A stretch of 64,000 nt of DNA, taken from Parabacteroides sp. AM08-6. GTDB taxonomy: Bacteria > Bacteroidota > Bacteroidia > Bacteroidales > Tannerellaceae. Made by a program: the position numbers and the translations under genes. Shown piece after piece: positions 1 through 9,297 of the stretch (positions within the stretch are counted from its first letter, which is position 1; every line of letters starts with the position of its first letter). The notes under the pieces were generated by a model that searched no databases, had not been told where the DNA came from, and saw only the letters and a program-made list of their open reading frames with translations. The stretch covers positions 1,299 through 65,298 of the forward strand of contig NZ_QRMP01000007.1 in the NCBI RefSeq assembly GCF_003473295.1, given 5' to 3'.

Positions 1-5
1 GTGGC

Positions 6-1355
6 ATGATAAAACAGAATTCTCCGTTGGTTCTCGGAACTGAACGTATTGGTAAATTGCTGATGCAATACGCAATACCTGCGATAATAGCCATGACAGC
101 TTCTTCGCTTTATAACATGGCAGACAGTATTTTTATCGGACACGGAGTCGGCCCGCTGGCTATTTCCGGTCTTGCTTTGACTTTCCCTTTGATGAATTTG
201 GCGGCAGCTTTCGGTTCGTTGGTCGGCGTAGGGGCTTCTACGCTGGTATCTGTGAAATTGGGACAAAAAGACTACGAAGGGGCGAATCATGTATTGGGGA
301 ACGTGCTAATACTGAATGTCGTTTTAGGGTTGACTTTTACGCTGGTTTTTATGCTGTTGCTCGACCCGATACTTTATTTCTTCGGAGCCAGTGAAAATAC
401 AATCTCGTATGCCCGTGATTATATGAATGTTATTTTGCTGGGGAATGTGGTGACGCACATGTATCTGGGATTGAATGCCGTTTTGCGTTCATCCGGTTTT
501 CCTAAGCTGGCGATGTATGCTACATTGTCGTCGGTTGTGATTAATTGCGTGCTGAATCCGCTTTTTATTTTCGGGTTTGGCTGGGGGATAAAAGGTTCGG
601 CGTTGGCAACCGTTATTTCCCAGGTGATATCGCTCACAGGCCAGTTGATACATTTTTCGCGTCCCCGACAATTGCTACATTTTAAGAAAGGTATCTATAA
701 GTTACGGCAGGAGATAGTGAAGGGTATATTATATATAGGTATGTCGCCTTTCCTGATGAACCTTTGCGCTTGCCTGATAGTCATATTGATAAATCGCGGC
801 TTGAAAGAACATGGTGGAGATATGGCTATCGGAGCCTATGGCATCGTGAACCGTATTATTTTCCTTTTTATTATGATTATAATGGGCTTCAATCAGGGTA
901 TGCAGCCGATTGCCGGATATAATTTCGGCGCGCGCTTATATCCGCGTGTGACGGAAGTAACAAAGTTGACGATGAAATGGGCTATCGGGGTGGCGACAAT
1001 GGGCTTTTTGCTTTGTCAGTTGTTTCCGTCCATGATAGTTCGTTTGTTTACAACCGACCCTGATTTAATCAAGACATCTGTATTTGGGTTGCATATCGTA
1101 TTTGCTGTTTTTCCTATTGTTGGTTTCCAGATGGTTGCAACGAACTTTTTTCTCTCAATCGGCATGTCGAAGAAAGCTATTTTCCTTTCTTTGACCCGCC
1201 AGTTGCTGTTCCTTGTTCCCTGTCTGCTTATTTTGCCGTCGCTATTGGGAACTTTAGGTGTTTGGATAAGTATTCCGATAGCTGATACGACGGCTACGAT
1301 TGTGACGGCAATTGTACTGGTTAACCAGTTCAGGAAATTCAAACATGATAATTAA
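6..1355 (+). CDS. MATE family multidrug/Na+ efflux transporter
   Basis: This is an inner-membrane antiporter of the MATE superfamily, which exports cationic drugs or metabolites in exchange for Na+ or H+. The 449-residue protein has the normal family length. Its hydrophobic pattern fits about 12 membrane helices in two six-helix halves; the first half opens with an ADSIFIGHGVG-type segment and the second with GYNFGARLYPRV, both typical MATE signatures. The start at position 6 gives a complete N-terminus with a short polar head before helix 1. The promoter lies outside the window. The substrate cannot be told from sequence. Most members of this family in Bacteroidales are uncharacterised. Confidence 0.9.
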   Translation: MIKQNSPLVLGTERIGKLLMQYAIPAIIAMTASSLYNMADSIFIGHGVGPLAISGLALTFPLMNLAAAFGSLVGVGASTLVSVKLGQKDYEGANHVLGNVLILNVVLGLTFTLVFMLLLDPILYFFGASENTISYARDYMNVILLGNVVTHMYLGLNAVLRSSGFPKLAMYATLSSVVINCVLNPLFIFGFGWGIKGSALATVISQVISLTGQLIHFSRPRQLLHFKKGIYKLRQEIVKGILYIGMSPFLMNLCACLIVILINRGLKEHGGDMAIGAYGIVNRIIFLFIMIIMGFNQGMQPIAGYNFGARLYPRVTEVTKLTMKWAIGVATMGFLLCQLFPSMIVRLFTTDPDLIKTSVFGLHIVFAVFPIVGFQMVATNFFLSIGMSKKAIFLSLTRQLLFLVPCLLILPSLLGTLGVWISIPIADTTATIVTAIVLVNQFRKFKHDN

Positions 1356-1390
1356 AAGCTATTTCGTATTTAGATGGAATAAATTTTATT

Positions 1391-1398
1391 TATCTTTG
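1391..1398 (+). promoter_or_regulatory. Bacteroidetes -7 promoter element (TATCTTTG)
   Basis: TATCTTTG matches the Bacteroidetes housekeeping -7 consensus TAnnTTTG. It lies 25 bases before the start codon of the cytidylate kinase-like gene at 1424. No clear -33 TTTG was seen. Confidence 0.6.
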
Positions 1399-1423
1399 TA
1401 TTTAACACCAATACGAAAAAATA

Positions 1424-2065
1424 ATGGATGACAAAATCATATTGACCATCGGCCGTCAATTCGGGAGTGGTGGCCGTGAGATAGGGAAGAAATTGGCTGC
1501 AGCATTGGGTATCGCTTATTATGATAAGGAACTGATGGCTGTGGCGGCTAAGGAAAGTGGGTTGAGTGAGGAATTCTTTGAAAAGGCAGACGAACGAGCT
1601 TCCAGCGGATTGTCGTATGCGTTTTCTGTAGGTTTTTCCTATATGGGTATGTTTACGCCTTATACGGATATTCTTTCTAATGACGGACTCTTCAAATTCC
1701 AAAGTGATGCTATCCGTAAACTTGCCGAAAAAGGCTCTTGTGTATTGGTTGGCCGTTGTGCCGATTACATTTTGCGGGACAATCCGGATTGTTTGAGCTT
1801 CTTTATCCATAATACAAAGGAGAATCGTATCCAGCGTATTATCGAATATCAGAACGTGACGGTGGAGCAAGCGAAAGAGTTGATGACAAAAACCGATAAA
1901 TCCCGTGCGGCATACTACAATTATTATACAAACAAAGAATGGGGAGTGGCTTCTTCCTATAATTTCTCAATTGACGTCTCCGTGCTTGGTGTAGACGAGA
2001 CAGTGGAGTTTATAAAAAGTTTTGTTGAACGGAAAATGAATAAACGCCCCCCGCATTTCGGATAA
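1424..2065 (+). CDS. cytidylate kinase-like family protein
   Basis: The protein belongs to the cytidylate kinase-like P-loop family (AAA_26 type), which is common in Bacteroidales and anaerobic Firmicutes. The N-terminus carries a P-loop variant TIGRQFGSGGREIGKKLA at residues 8-25. A VLVGRCADYILRD segment near residue 110 matches the core of this family. The 213-residue length is normal for it. It is not the housekeeping Cmk, and its true phosphate acceptor is not known. It stands alone behind its own -7 element, and the next gene has its own promoter and riboswitch. Confidence 0.85.
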   Translation: MDDKIILTIGRQFGSGGREIGKKLAAALGIAYYDKELMAVAAKESGLSEEFFEKADERASSGLSYAFSVGFSYMGMFTPYTDILSNDGLFKFQSDAIRKLAEKGSCVLVGRCADYILRDNPDCLSFFIHNTKENRIQRIIEYQNVTVEQAKELMTKTDKSRAAYYNYYTNKEWGVASSYNFSIDVSVLGVDETVEFIKSFVERKMNKRPPHFG

Positions 2066-2070
2066 TTTAC

Positions 2071-2078
2071 TATCTTTG
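2071..2078 (+). promoter_or_regulatory. -7 promoter element for the TPP leader (TATCTTTG)
   Basis: TATCTTTG matches TAnnTTTG and lies just upstream of the TPP aptamer, so transcription would begin at about 2085, at the 5' edge of the riboswitch. It is only 6 bases after the previous stop codon, so the thi4 transcript is separate. Confidence 0.65.
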
Positions 2079-2087
2079 CAATCGACT

Positions 2088-2170
2088 TATCATAGGGGTG
2101 CCTTACTAACACAGGCTGAGATTATACCCATAGAACCTGCCGGTGTAATACCGTGAAGGGAGAACAGGTA
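2088..2170 (+). ncRNA. TPP riboswitch (thi box)
   Basis: The leader has the diagnostic thi-box blocks in order: GGGGTGCC at 2095-2102, GGCTGAGAT at about 2114, ACCCATAGAACCTG at about 2127, then the GTAATACCG-GAAGGGA block ending near 2161. These form the pyrimidine-sensing and pyrophosphate-sensing arms of the TPP aptamer. The downstream gene is a thiazole synthase, which fits repression by thiamine pyrophosphate. Confidence 0.95.
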
Positions 2171-2185
2171 GAATTACTAAATAAA

Positions 2186-2212
2186 GAGAAGCGTTACCTC
2201 TATGTGCTTCTC
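2186..2212 (+). promoter_or_regulatory. expression-platform hairpin after the TPP aptamer
   Basis: A 7-bp inverted repeat GAGAAGC/GCTTCTC (2186-2192 and 2206-2212) sits between the aptamer and the thi4 start codon at 2240, followed by a T-rich stretch. It could act as the switching terminator or sequestering stem. This role is inferred from position only. Confidence 0.45.
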
Positions 2213-2239
2213 GATGTTTAAACTCTAATTTTTATTGTA

Positions 2240-3010
2240 ATGGAACAAATTGTTTCAACAGGAATTATCGACTCTTACTTTGCGAAGTTAAAGAGTAATT
2301 TGTCTATTGATGTTGCTATAGTCGGTGGTGGTCCTTCAGGTATTGTAGCTGCTTATTATCTGGCTAAGGCCGGTAAGAAGGTCGCTTTGTTCGACCGCAA
2401 ACTTGCTCCCGGTGGAGGTATGTGGGGAGGTGCCATGATGTTTAACGATATTGTGGTACAAGAAGAAGCTATGCCGATAGTGAAGGAATTGGGGGTTGCG
2501 TATAAAGATGCCGGTAACGGTACTTATATCATGGATTCTGTTCATACGACTTCCGCTTTGATTTATAATGCGACTAAAGCCGGTGCGACAATCTTTAACT
2601 GCTATTCTGTTGAAGATGTAGTCTTTCACAATGACGCGGTTGCCGGTGTTGTTGTAAACTGGGCTCCGGTCATTCGCGAAGGAATGCATGTGGATCCGCT
2701 TACTATCATGGCTAAGGCTGTGCTGGAAGGAACCGGACATGATTGTGAAATAGCTCGTGTTGTCGCTCGTAAAAATGATATTAAGTTGAATACTCCGACC
2801 GGTGGTGTAATCGGTGAACGTTCATTGAATGTGGAATTAGGTGAAGCTACGACTGTTGAGAATACAAAGGAAATTTATCCGGGTCTGTTTGTCTCCGGTA
2901 TGGCAGCCAATGGTGTAAGCGGTAGTTTCCGTATGGGACCAATTTTTGGAGGCATGTTGATGAGTGGCAAAAAAGCGGCCGAATTAATTTGTGCCAAGCT
3001 GGATAAATAG
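2240..3010 (+). CDS. thi4: sulfide-dependent Thi4-type thiazole synthase
   Basis: Thi4 makes the ADP-thiazole moiety of thiamine from NAD and glycine. The 256-residue protein has the dinucleotide-binding loop IVGGGPSG (about residues 27-34) and the MWGGAMMFN segment (about 61-69) typical of Thi4. In yeast and plant Thi4 a conserved Cys donates the sulfur in a single-turnover reaction. Here the matching segment is EGMHVDPLTIM with His150, as in the archaeal Methanocaldococcus-type enzymes that use free sulfide catalytically. A sulfide-using, multi-turnover enzyme is therefore expected in this anaerobe. Its TPP riboswitch gives it feedback control. No other thiamine gene is nearby. Confidence 0.93.
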   Translation: MEQIVSTGIIDSYFAKLKSNLSIDVAIVGGGPSGIVAAYYLAKAGKKVALFDRKLAPGGGMWGGAMMFNDIVVQEEAMPIVKELGVAYKDAGNGTYIMDSVHTTSALIYNATKAGATIFNCYSVEDVVFHNDAVAGVVVNWAPVIREGMHVDPLTIMAKAVLEGTGHDCEIARVVARKNDIKLNTPTGGVIGERSLNVELGEATTVENTKEIYPGLFVSGMAANGVSGSFRMGPIFGGMLMSGKKAAELICAKLDK

Positions 3011-3049
3011 TCGTAAAGTCTGAAAAGACTGCTCTGACAATAGTTGATA

Positions 3050-3115
3050 AGGCACGGCTTTTATGGTGAATATGGATAGTAAAGTCATAGTAACTGTAAA
3101 AGCCGTGCCTGATTT
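3050..3115 (+). terminator. long-loop inverted repeat terminator after thi4
   Basis: A perfect 14-bp inverted repeat (3050-3063 and 3097-3110, arm AGGCACGGCTTTTA) with a 33-base loop is followed by ATTTTTAA. It sits between thi4 and the convergent regulator gene and probably ends thi4 transcription. The loop is longer than in a usual intrinsic terminator. Confidence 0.6.
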
Positions 3116-3162
3116 TTAATAATCAGCGGTATTTATGTTTTTTAAATATATTTGTTTTGTAT

Positions 3163-4132
3163 TCAACTCAATAAGAGATTTACAGTCTCTCTTTGTTTGT
3201 TGAAAAATTTTATCCGTTGAATTTCCCCGCTTTCAGAAATCTGCATAGAGAATTTTTTTAGAGAATAAATCCACTCTTTCTGGTTCTGGCACAATTCTTT
3301 GTCCATCGAAGTGATGGAGTTGATTGAATAGATGCGAATCAGACTCAATTGAATATTTTGCGCCTCTATATAACTGTATGTCGCTTCTACGTTAATATTG
3401 GAGATATAGATATTCACATCTTTGCCTGTTTGGAATTTGCCTTTGGTGGCAATATCTTCCAATTCGTCCAGCAAAGCAAGCAATTCATTTTTTAATAACA
3501 TCAGCTCTTCTTGTGTGATAAGATGGATATCGCAAAAATACTTGATTTCATTCACCAGATAAGTAAATATCATCGCATCCCAAATATAATTTGTTGTTTG
3601 GATATATTGGGAAATATCAACGAAAGCGGTTTGAGCTGTTCGCAATTCATCCGAAAGTTTCAATTCTGAAAATCTCTTCACACAATTAACCTTCTCATGT
3701 TGGTACATCCATTTGAAAAGACGGAATTTCGACAAATTGTCGTATTTCAAATAAAATGTTTGCGGAATCATATTGGATGCCGTGTTAAGAATGGATATCG
3801 GATCGTTGGCGACTTGTTCAAATATATTTACAGAATATTCAATAAGGGATAAATATGTCTGAATAGGTTCCGAATAATGAAGTAGATTAAGATCGAACAT
3901 TGCATTATTGGTATAACTTGTCCCGACAATATGATCTAATGAGACTCCTAATTTTTTTTGAAATGATGGAGGCTTCTGCAAATGTGAAAGGAACTTCACC
4001 CCTTAAACGGCGGTATATGGCTTCTTTTCCGATATAAAGTATGTCCATCAAAGTGTTGGCGAGGTTTACACCATCGGGTATTTTGACTTTCATAGCTTCG
4101 ATTAAGTTCTCGTTTAAAATATTGGTTGTCAT
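3163..4132 (-). pseudogene. HTH transcriptional regulator split by a frameshift at an A8 run
   Basis: Two overlapping minus-strand frames together encode one protein of about 320 residues. The 5' frame (4132 to 3905) begins with a helix-turn-helix segment containing ILYIGKEAIYRRLRGEVPF and runs into the wrong frame after IISKK. The 3' frame (ending at 3163) supplies LGVSLDHIVGT and an alpha-helical remainder. Joining them at the homopolymer (T8 on the plus strand, 3952-3959) restores IISKKLGVSLDHIVG, the usual form of these Bacteroidales regulators. Seven A residues would keep the frame and eight are present. It may be a true mutation, phase variation, slippage-rescued expression or a sequencing error. 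No partner domain was recognised in the C-terminal part. Confidence 0.75.
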
Positions 4133-4300
4133 TGTCTATTTCTCCCTATTTAAATATTGTAGTACTATTTCTTCTTAATAAACGGAAAATGAATGAGTAT
4201 TGTTTCGGAAAATGCAACATTTTTTTGAAATGTGAATAAAAATAGTAGCTGATAGATGATTATTAAGAAACTTCTTCGTTCAAAAATGAAATAATCTTTA

Positions 4301-4308
4301 TACTTTTG
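4301..4308 (+). promoter_or_regulatory. -7 element directly before the His-rich small gene
   Basis: TACTTTTG matches TAnnTTTG and ends only 10 bases before the ATG at 4319. The transcript would start about 5 bases before, or at, the start codon, so the mRNA would be nearly leaderless. Confidence 0.55.
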
Positions 4309-4318
4309 CAGCATTAGT

Positions 4319-4732
4319 ATGGAAATAAGGAAAAAAATAATTCAATATGTCATGCTGGTTGCCAGTATCGTGATGTTGTTGTCGGTAATAATACCGCATC
4401 ACCATCATAGTAACGGGTTGCCTTGCTATAAATCGTTGGCTACGGAAGTTCCCGATGGAGGACATAATCATCCGCAGTCACACGATTGTGGATGTAGTGG
4501 ACATAATGTGGCACTTTATACTTCCATACTTTCACATGCTACGGACAGTGATATCAGTCAGCATCTTTTCCCTTTGCTTGTATTATTCGATTATATAAAT
4601 CCTCCGGAGCCTGTCTTCTGTCAGCAATTGTTTGAGAATGAACAGGATATCTACATCGAATCTATGCACGATACCTGGATATCGACTGCATCGGGACTTC
4701 GTGCTCCTCCTTTTGCATTGTTGTTTGTATAA
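4319..4732 (+). CDS. His/Cys-containing small exported protein of the metal efflux operon
   Basis: The 137-residue protein has an N-terminal hydrophobic helix (about residues 9-27) that should act as a signal or anchor. A HHHH cluster follows at once (about 27-30), then HNHPQSHDCGCSGH near residues 49-62. The His and Cys clusters suggest a periplasmic metal-binding role. Small proteins of this kind (I recall a DUF6769 label, unverified) often precede CusB/CzcB-like genes in Bacteroides. It is the first gene of the efflux operon and lies 75 bases before the adaptor gene. It could be a metal chaperone or sensor; no function is proven. Confidence 0.7.
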   Translation: MEIRKKIIQYVMLVASIVMLLSVIIPHHHHSNGLPCYKSLATEVPDGGHNHPQSHDCGCSGHNVALYTSILSHATDSDISQHLFPLLVLFDYINPPEPVFCQQLFENEQDIYIESMHDTWISTASGLRAPPFALLFV

Positions 4733-4807
4733 GAATGATTTATCTTATTGTAAATCAACCTTTTCTATTTCTTATTGTTTTATTCAAACATATAATGCAT
4801 CATTACA

Positions 4808-6046
4808 ATGAAAAAAATATATTTGTTGTGGGTGATTTTTGCCTACATATTAGTCGGATGTGCGGGAAATACCGCACAGCATGAGCACGAACATGATCAT
4901 GAAGCGCACGAGCATGAAGAAGGCCACGAACATGAAGAAGGTCACAAGCATGACCATGAAGGAGAGCACGAACATGAAGAAGGCCATGAGCATGACCACG
5001 AACAAGAAGAGGCACATGCTCCCGGCGAAATCATTTTTAAAAAAGCACTTGCAGAAGCTGTTGGCCTGAAAACGGTAAAAGTAGTGCCCTCGACTTTTAC
5101 CGACGTTCTTAAAACCAGTGGTCGTGTGATGGCTGCACAGGGTGAAGAGTCTGTGATTGTTGCGACAGTTCCCGGTGTTGTGGCTTTTGGTAATTTGTCG
5201 TTTGTTGATGGTACTGCTGTACGAAAAGGCCAGGCAATCCTAAGTCTGGTTTCCGGTAATTTATCGGAAGGAAATGTAGTGGCCAAGGCCAAGTATGCTT
5301 ATGAGACTGCTAAAAAAGAATATGAACGTATGCAAACTCTGGTAGATGATAAAATTGTTTCTGCCAGAGATTTTGAACAAGCCCGTCTTAATTACGAAAA
5401 TGCTCGTGTAGCTTGGGAAGCTGTTGCCGGAAAGCAAACGGCAAATGGAGTCTCTGTTGTTTCGCCCATGAATGGTTACTTAAAGAATCTGCAAGTAAAA
5501 GAAGGTGATTACGTAACGGTTGGTCAGCCTTTAGCTACGATAGCACAGAATAACCGTCTTATGCTTCGTGCTGAAGTATCGGAAAAATATTATCATTTGT
5601 TGCCGGCTGTTCAGTCTGCTAATTTCCGTACCCCATACGATAATACGGTTTATAAATTATCAGAATTGAGTGGTCGTTTGTTATCGTTTGGAAAGGCATC
5701 CGATGCAAATTCTTTCTATGTTCCTGTGACCTTTGAGTTTGATAATAAAGGAGCTATCATACCAGGTTCGTTCGTTGATATTTATCTGCTTACGGCACCG
5801 ATGGAAAATGTACTTAGTGTTCCTGTTGCCGCTTTAATAGAAGAGCAAGGTGTTTATTCCGTTTATGTACGGATAGATGAAGAGGGTTATGTGAAGCATC
5901 CTGTTACTTTGGGGGCTGATAATGGTTCGGAGGTTCAAATCTTAAATGGCCTGCATGCAGGAGATGAAGTGGTCACCGAAGGAGCATATCAAATTAAATT
6001 GGCTTCCGCTTCTAATGCTATTCCGGCTCATTCACATAGTCATTAG
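4808..6046 (+). CDS. RND efflux periplasmic adaptor lipoprotein with His-rich N-terminus
   Basis: This is the membrane-fusion component that links the inner-membrane pump to the outer-membrane channel in heavy-metal RND systems (CusB/CzcB family). The 412-residue protein has a lipoprotein signal with lipobox LVGC (Cys18), then a low-complexity metal-binding tail at about residues 25-71 with 17 His in GHEHEE-type repeats. After it come the barrel-sandwich and coiled-coil hairpin region (about 120-200), a beta-barrel (about 240-320) and the membrane-proximal domain, and the protein ends HSHSH. The His-rich insertion probably buffers metal ions. It precedes the pump gene by 83 bases in one operon. 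Confidence 0.92.
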   Translation: MKKIYLLWVIFAYILVGCAGNTAQHEHEHDHEAHEHEEGHEHEEGHKHDHEGEHEHEEGHEHDHEQEEAHAPGEIIFKKALAEAVGLKTVKVVPSTFTDVLKTSGRVMAAQGEESVIVATVPGVVAFGNLSFVDGTAVRKGQAILSLVSGNLSEGNVVAKAKYAYETAKKEYERMQTLVDDKIVSARDFEQARLNYENARVAWEAVAGKQTANGVSVVSPMNGYLKNLQVKEGDYVTVGQPLATIAQNNRLMLRAEVSEKYYHLLPAVQSANFRTPYDNTVYKLSELSGRLLSFGKASDANSFYVPVTFEFDNKGAIIPGSFVDIYLLTAPMENVLSVPVAALIEEQGVYSVYVRIDEEGYVKHPVTLGADNGSEVQILNGLHAGDEVVTEGAYQIKLASASNAIPAHSHSH

Positions 6047-6129
6047 AATTAAGGATTGTAGCTTATGAACTATTCTATAGATGGCATCCATAAGCTATAG
6101 TTTAAAATTCATCATTCAAAATTATTCTT

Positions 6130-9100
6130 ATGCTAAACAAGATAATATATTACTCGCTACATAATAGGCTGGTCGTTCTAGTCTGTTCCCTGTTACTGAT
6201 GATTGCCGGAACATATACAGCTTTTCATACGGATGTAGATGTGTTTCCGGACTTGAATGCTCCGACGGTTGTGATAATGACCGAAGCAAACGGCATGGCT
6301 CCTGAAGAAGTGGAACGTTTGGTCACTTTTCCGGTAGAGACAGCGGTGAATGGTGCGATGGATGTACGTCGTGTCCGTTCTTCTTCCACTACGGGATTTT
6401 CTGTAGTTTGGGTAGAATTTGACTGGGGAACAGATATTTATCGTGCCCGTCAGATTGTTTCTGAGAAATTGGCCGTAGTAAATGAAAGTCTTCCTGAGAA
6501 TGTCGGCAAACCCACTCTTGGGCCGCAATCTTCCATTTTAGGGGAGATGATGATTATCGGTTTGACGGTAGACGAAAATAAACGTTCCGACTCGCAAGTC
6601 GTTCCGACGACAGAAATGGATCTTCGTACAATTGCCGACTGGACTATTCGCCCACGCTTGCTTTCTACAGGTGGGGTTGCTCAGGTTGCCGTAATCGGCG
6701 GTGATATCAAGGAATTCCAAATTTTGCTCGATCCGGCCCGGATGAAACATTACGGAATTAGTCTAAGTGAAGTTTTGGCTGTTACCCGTAACATGAATCG
6801 CAATGCAAACGGAGGAGTCCTTTATGAATATGACAATGAATATATCATCCGTGGCGTTCTTTCCACATCCAAAGCGAATGAAATAGGCAAGGGAGTGATA
6901 AAGACTGCCAATGATTATCCTATTTTACTGGAAGATGTTGCAACGGTTAAGATTGGAGGGAAAAGTCCGAAATTGGGAACTGCATCCGAAAAAGCCAAAC
7001 CGGCTGTTCTGATAACGGTTACTAAACAGCCGAATACCAGTACAATCAATTTGACTGAACAGTTAGACGGTATCATGGCCGATTTGCAAAAAAACTTGCC
7101 ACCAGATGTAAATGTGTCAACCGATATTTTTCGTCAGAGCCGTTTCATAGATAGTTCTATTAATAATGTAAAGGATAGTCTGCTGGAAGGAAGTTTCTTT
7201 GTTATTATCGTACTTTTCCTTTTCCTGATGAATATCCGCACGACGGTAATTTCATTGGTTGCATTACCGCTTTCACTTTTGGTATCTATTCTTGTACTTC
7301 ACTTTATGGGACTGACAATAAATACCATGAGTCTTGGTGGTATGGCTATAGCAATCGGCTCATTAGTAGACGATGCTATTGTCGATGTGGAAAATGTATA
7401 TAAACGTATTCGGGAAAATCGTTTGCTTCCCCCTGAGCAGCAACGTACTATTCTGGAAGTAGTATTTGATGCTTCCCGTGAGGTTCGTATGCCTATTCTT
7501 AATTCTACGCTGATTATTGTGGTCAGTTTCGTTCCACTCTTCTTTCTGCATGGAATGGAAGGCCGTATGTTGATACCACTGGGTATCGCTTTTATTGTTG
7601 CTCTGTTTGCCTCTACGGTTGTGGCTTTGACATTAACCCCTGTACTTTGTAGTTATTTATTGAAGGGAAAAACAACAAAAAGTGAGGCTTTGCAGCAAAA
7701 GAATGGAGAAGCATCAGGCTTAAAGGAATCGTGGGTAAGCCGTAATCTGAAAAAGGTGTATAAACAAGCTTTATTGGGAGCATTGGCTCATAAGGGAGTT
7801 GTTTTAGGTTCTACAATCGCATTATTCGTTGTTGCCCTTGTTGTGTTCTTTACCCTTGGACGCAGTTTCTTGCCTCCGTTCAACGAAGGTTCATTTACGA
7901 TAAATGTCAGTTCTTTACCCGGTATTTCATTGGAAGAATCCGACAAAATGGGACGTCGTGCTGAGGAACTACTGATGCAGGTTCCGGAAATACAGACTGT
8001 GGCCCGCAAGACCGGACGTGCCGAGCTGGATGAACATGCCTTGGGTGTGAATGTGAGTGAGATAGAAGCACCTTTTGTCCTGAAAAACAGAAGCCGCAGT
8101 GCTGTGATGAATGATGTTCGTGAAAAACTATCCATTATCAGCGGTGCTAATATTGAAATAGGGCAACCCATCTCTCATCGTATTGACGCAATGCTTTCGG
8201 GTACGGAAGCTAATATTGCCATTAAACTTTTCGGTACGGATTTGAACTTGATGTTTACCGTAGGGAATCAAATTCAGACAGCCATTCAAGGTATTCCCGG
8301 TTTAGTAGACCTGAAAGTGGAACAACAAATCGAACGTCCCCAATTAACCATCACACCCAAACGTGAATTGATGGCAAAATACGGTATTTCTCTTCCTGAA
8401 TTTGAAGAGTATATAAATGTAATGTTGGGCGGGGAAGTTGTTAGCCAAGTGTACGATGATGGTAAGACTTTTGACCTGACAGTGAAGACTTCGGATAGTA
8501 GTCGTGCTACAATGGAAGATATTCGTAATCTGATGATTGACGCGAATGGTAAGAAAGTTCCGCTAAGTTATGTGGCTGAAGTTCGTTCTGTCAGCGGGCC
8601 GAACACAATCAATCGTGAGAATGTACAGCGTAAAATCGTAATCAGCGGGAATGTTTCCGAGCGTGACCTCCGTAGTGTTGTTAATGAAATACAGCAAAAA
8701 GTAGATGCTTCCATCAAGCTTCCTGAGGGTTATCATATTGAATATGGCGGACAATTTGAAAGTGAAGCTGCTGCCAGCCGGACATTGTTGCTGACCTCTA
8801 TGATGTCGTTACTGGTGATATTCTTATTATTATATAATGAATTTAAGGATGCGAAAGAAAGTGGTGTTGTATTGCTAAACCTGCCGTTGGCTTTAATAGG
8901 AGGTGTGTTTATCCTGAAATTTACTTCAGGTGAGGTTAGTATTCCGGCAATCATCGGTTTCATTTCTCTTTTTGGCATTGCCACACGTAATGGTATGTTG
9001 TTAATCAGCCATTATACACAATTGCGTACTGTGGAAAAGATGCCGCTGCGGCAAGCTGTACTACAAGGTTCGCTGGATCGTTTGAACCCGATTCTGATGA

Positions 9101-9297
9101 CAGCGCTCAGTTCCGCTCTTGCTCTTGTACCGTTAGCCTTGCAAGGCGATTTGCCTGGCAATGAAATACAAAGCCCGATGGCAACAGTCATTCTTGGAGG
9201 CCTACTTACATCGACCTTCCTGAACGGGTTTATCATTCCGATTGTTTATTTATTAATGAATAGGAAAGAAGATAAATTAAACAACAACACATTATGA
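6130..9297 (+). CDS. CusA/CzcA family heavy-metal RND efflux pump
   Basis: The 1055-residue inner-membrane pump drives proton-coupled export of metal ions. It shows the RND plan: one N-terminal helix, a large periplasmic loop (about residues 35-335), six helices, a second large loop (about 560-860) and six more helices. In the fourth-helix motif (about residues 404-421) it reads AIG-SLV-DDA-IVDV-EN. The family classification of D. Nies, as I recall it, places AIGxxxDDAxxxxEN in a group distinct from the Zn/Co/Cd (DFG-DGA) and Cu/Ag (AIG-DAA) pumps. The metal is therefore uncertain. The stop overlaps the next gene by four bases, so translation is coupled. Confidence 0.95.
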   Translation: MLNKIIYYSLHNRLVVLVCSLLLMIAGTYTAFHTDVDVFPDLNAPTVVIMTEANGMAPEEVERLVTFPVETAVNGAMDVRRVRSSSTTGFSVVWVEFDWGTDIYRARQIVSEKLAVVNESLPENVGKPTLGPQSSILGEMMIIGLTVDENKRSDSQVVPTTEMDLRTIADWTIRPRLLSTGGVAQVAVIGGDIKEFQILLDPARMKHYGISLSEVLAVTRNMNRNANGGVLYEYDNEYIIRGVLSTSKANEIGKGVIKTANDYPILLEDVATVKIGGKSPKLGTASEKAKPAVLITVTKQPNTSTINLTEQLDGIMADLQKNLPPDVNVSTDIFRQSRFIDSSINNVKDSLLEGSFFVIIVLFLFLMNIRTTVISLVALPLSLLVSILVLHFMGLTINTMSLGGMAIAIGSLVDDAIVDVENVYKRIRENRLLPPEQQRTILEVVFDASREVRMPILNSTLIIVVSFVPLFFLHGMEGRMLIPLGIAFIVALFASTVVALTLTPVLCSYLLKGKTTKSEALQQKNGEASGLKESWVSRNLKKVYKQALLGALAHKGVVLGSTIALFVVALVVFFTLGRSFLPPFNEGSFTINVSSLPGISLEESDKMGRRAEELLMQVPEIQTVARKTGRAELDEHALGVNVSEIEAPFVLKNRSRSAVMNDVREKLSIISGANIEIGQPISHRIDAMLSGTEANIAIKLFGTDLNLMFTVGNQIQTAIQGIPGLVDLKVEQQIERPQLTITPKRELMAKYGISLPEFEEYINVMLGGEVVSQVYDDGKTFDLTVKTSDSSRATMEDIRNLMIDANGKKVPLSYVAEVRSVSGPNTINRENVQRKIVISGNVSERDLRSVVNEIQQKVDASIKLPEGYHIEYGGQFESEAAASRTLLLTSMMSLLVIFLLLYNEFKDAKESGVVLLNLPLALIGGVFILKFTSGEVSIPAIIGFISLFGIATRNGMLLISHYTQLRTVEKMPLRQAVLQGSLDRLNPILMTALSSALALVPLALQGDLPGNEIQSPMATVILGGLLTSTFLNGFIIPIVYLLMNRKEDKLNNNTL

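Noticed and set aside
4803..5292. minus and alternate plus frames across the His-rich adaptor segment
   Set aside because: They arise from the repetitive His/Glu codons of the adaptor gene and carry no independent signal.
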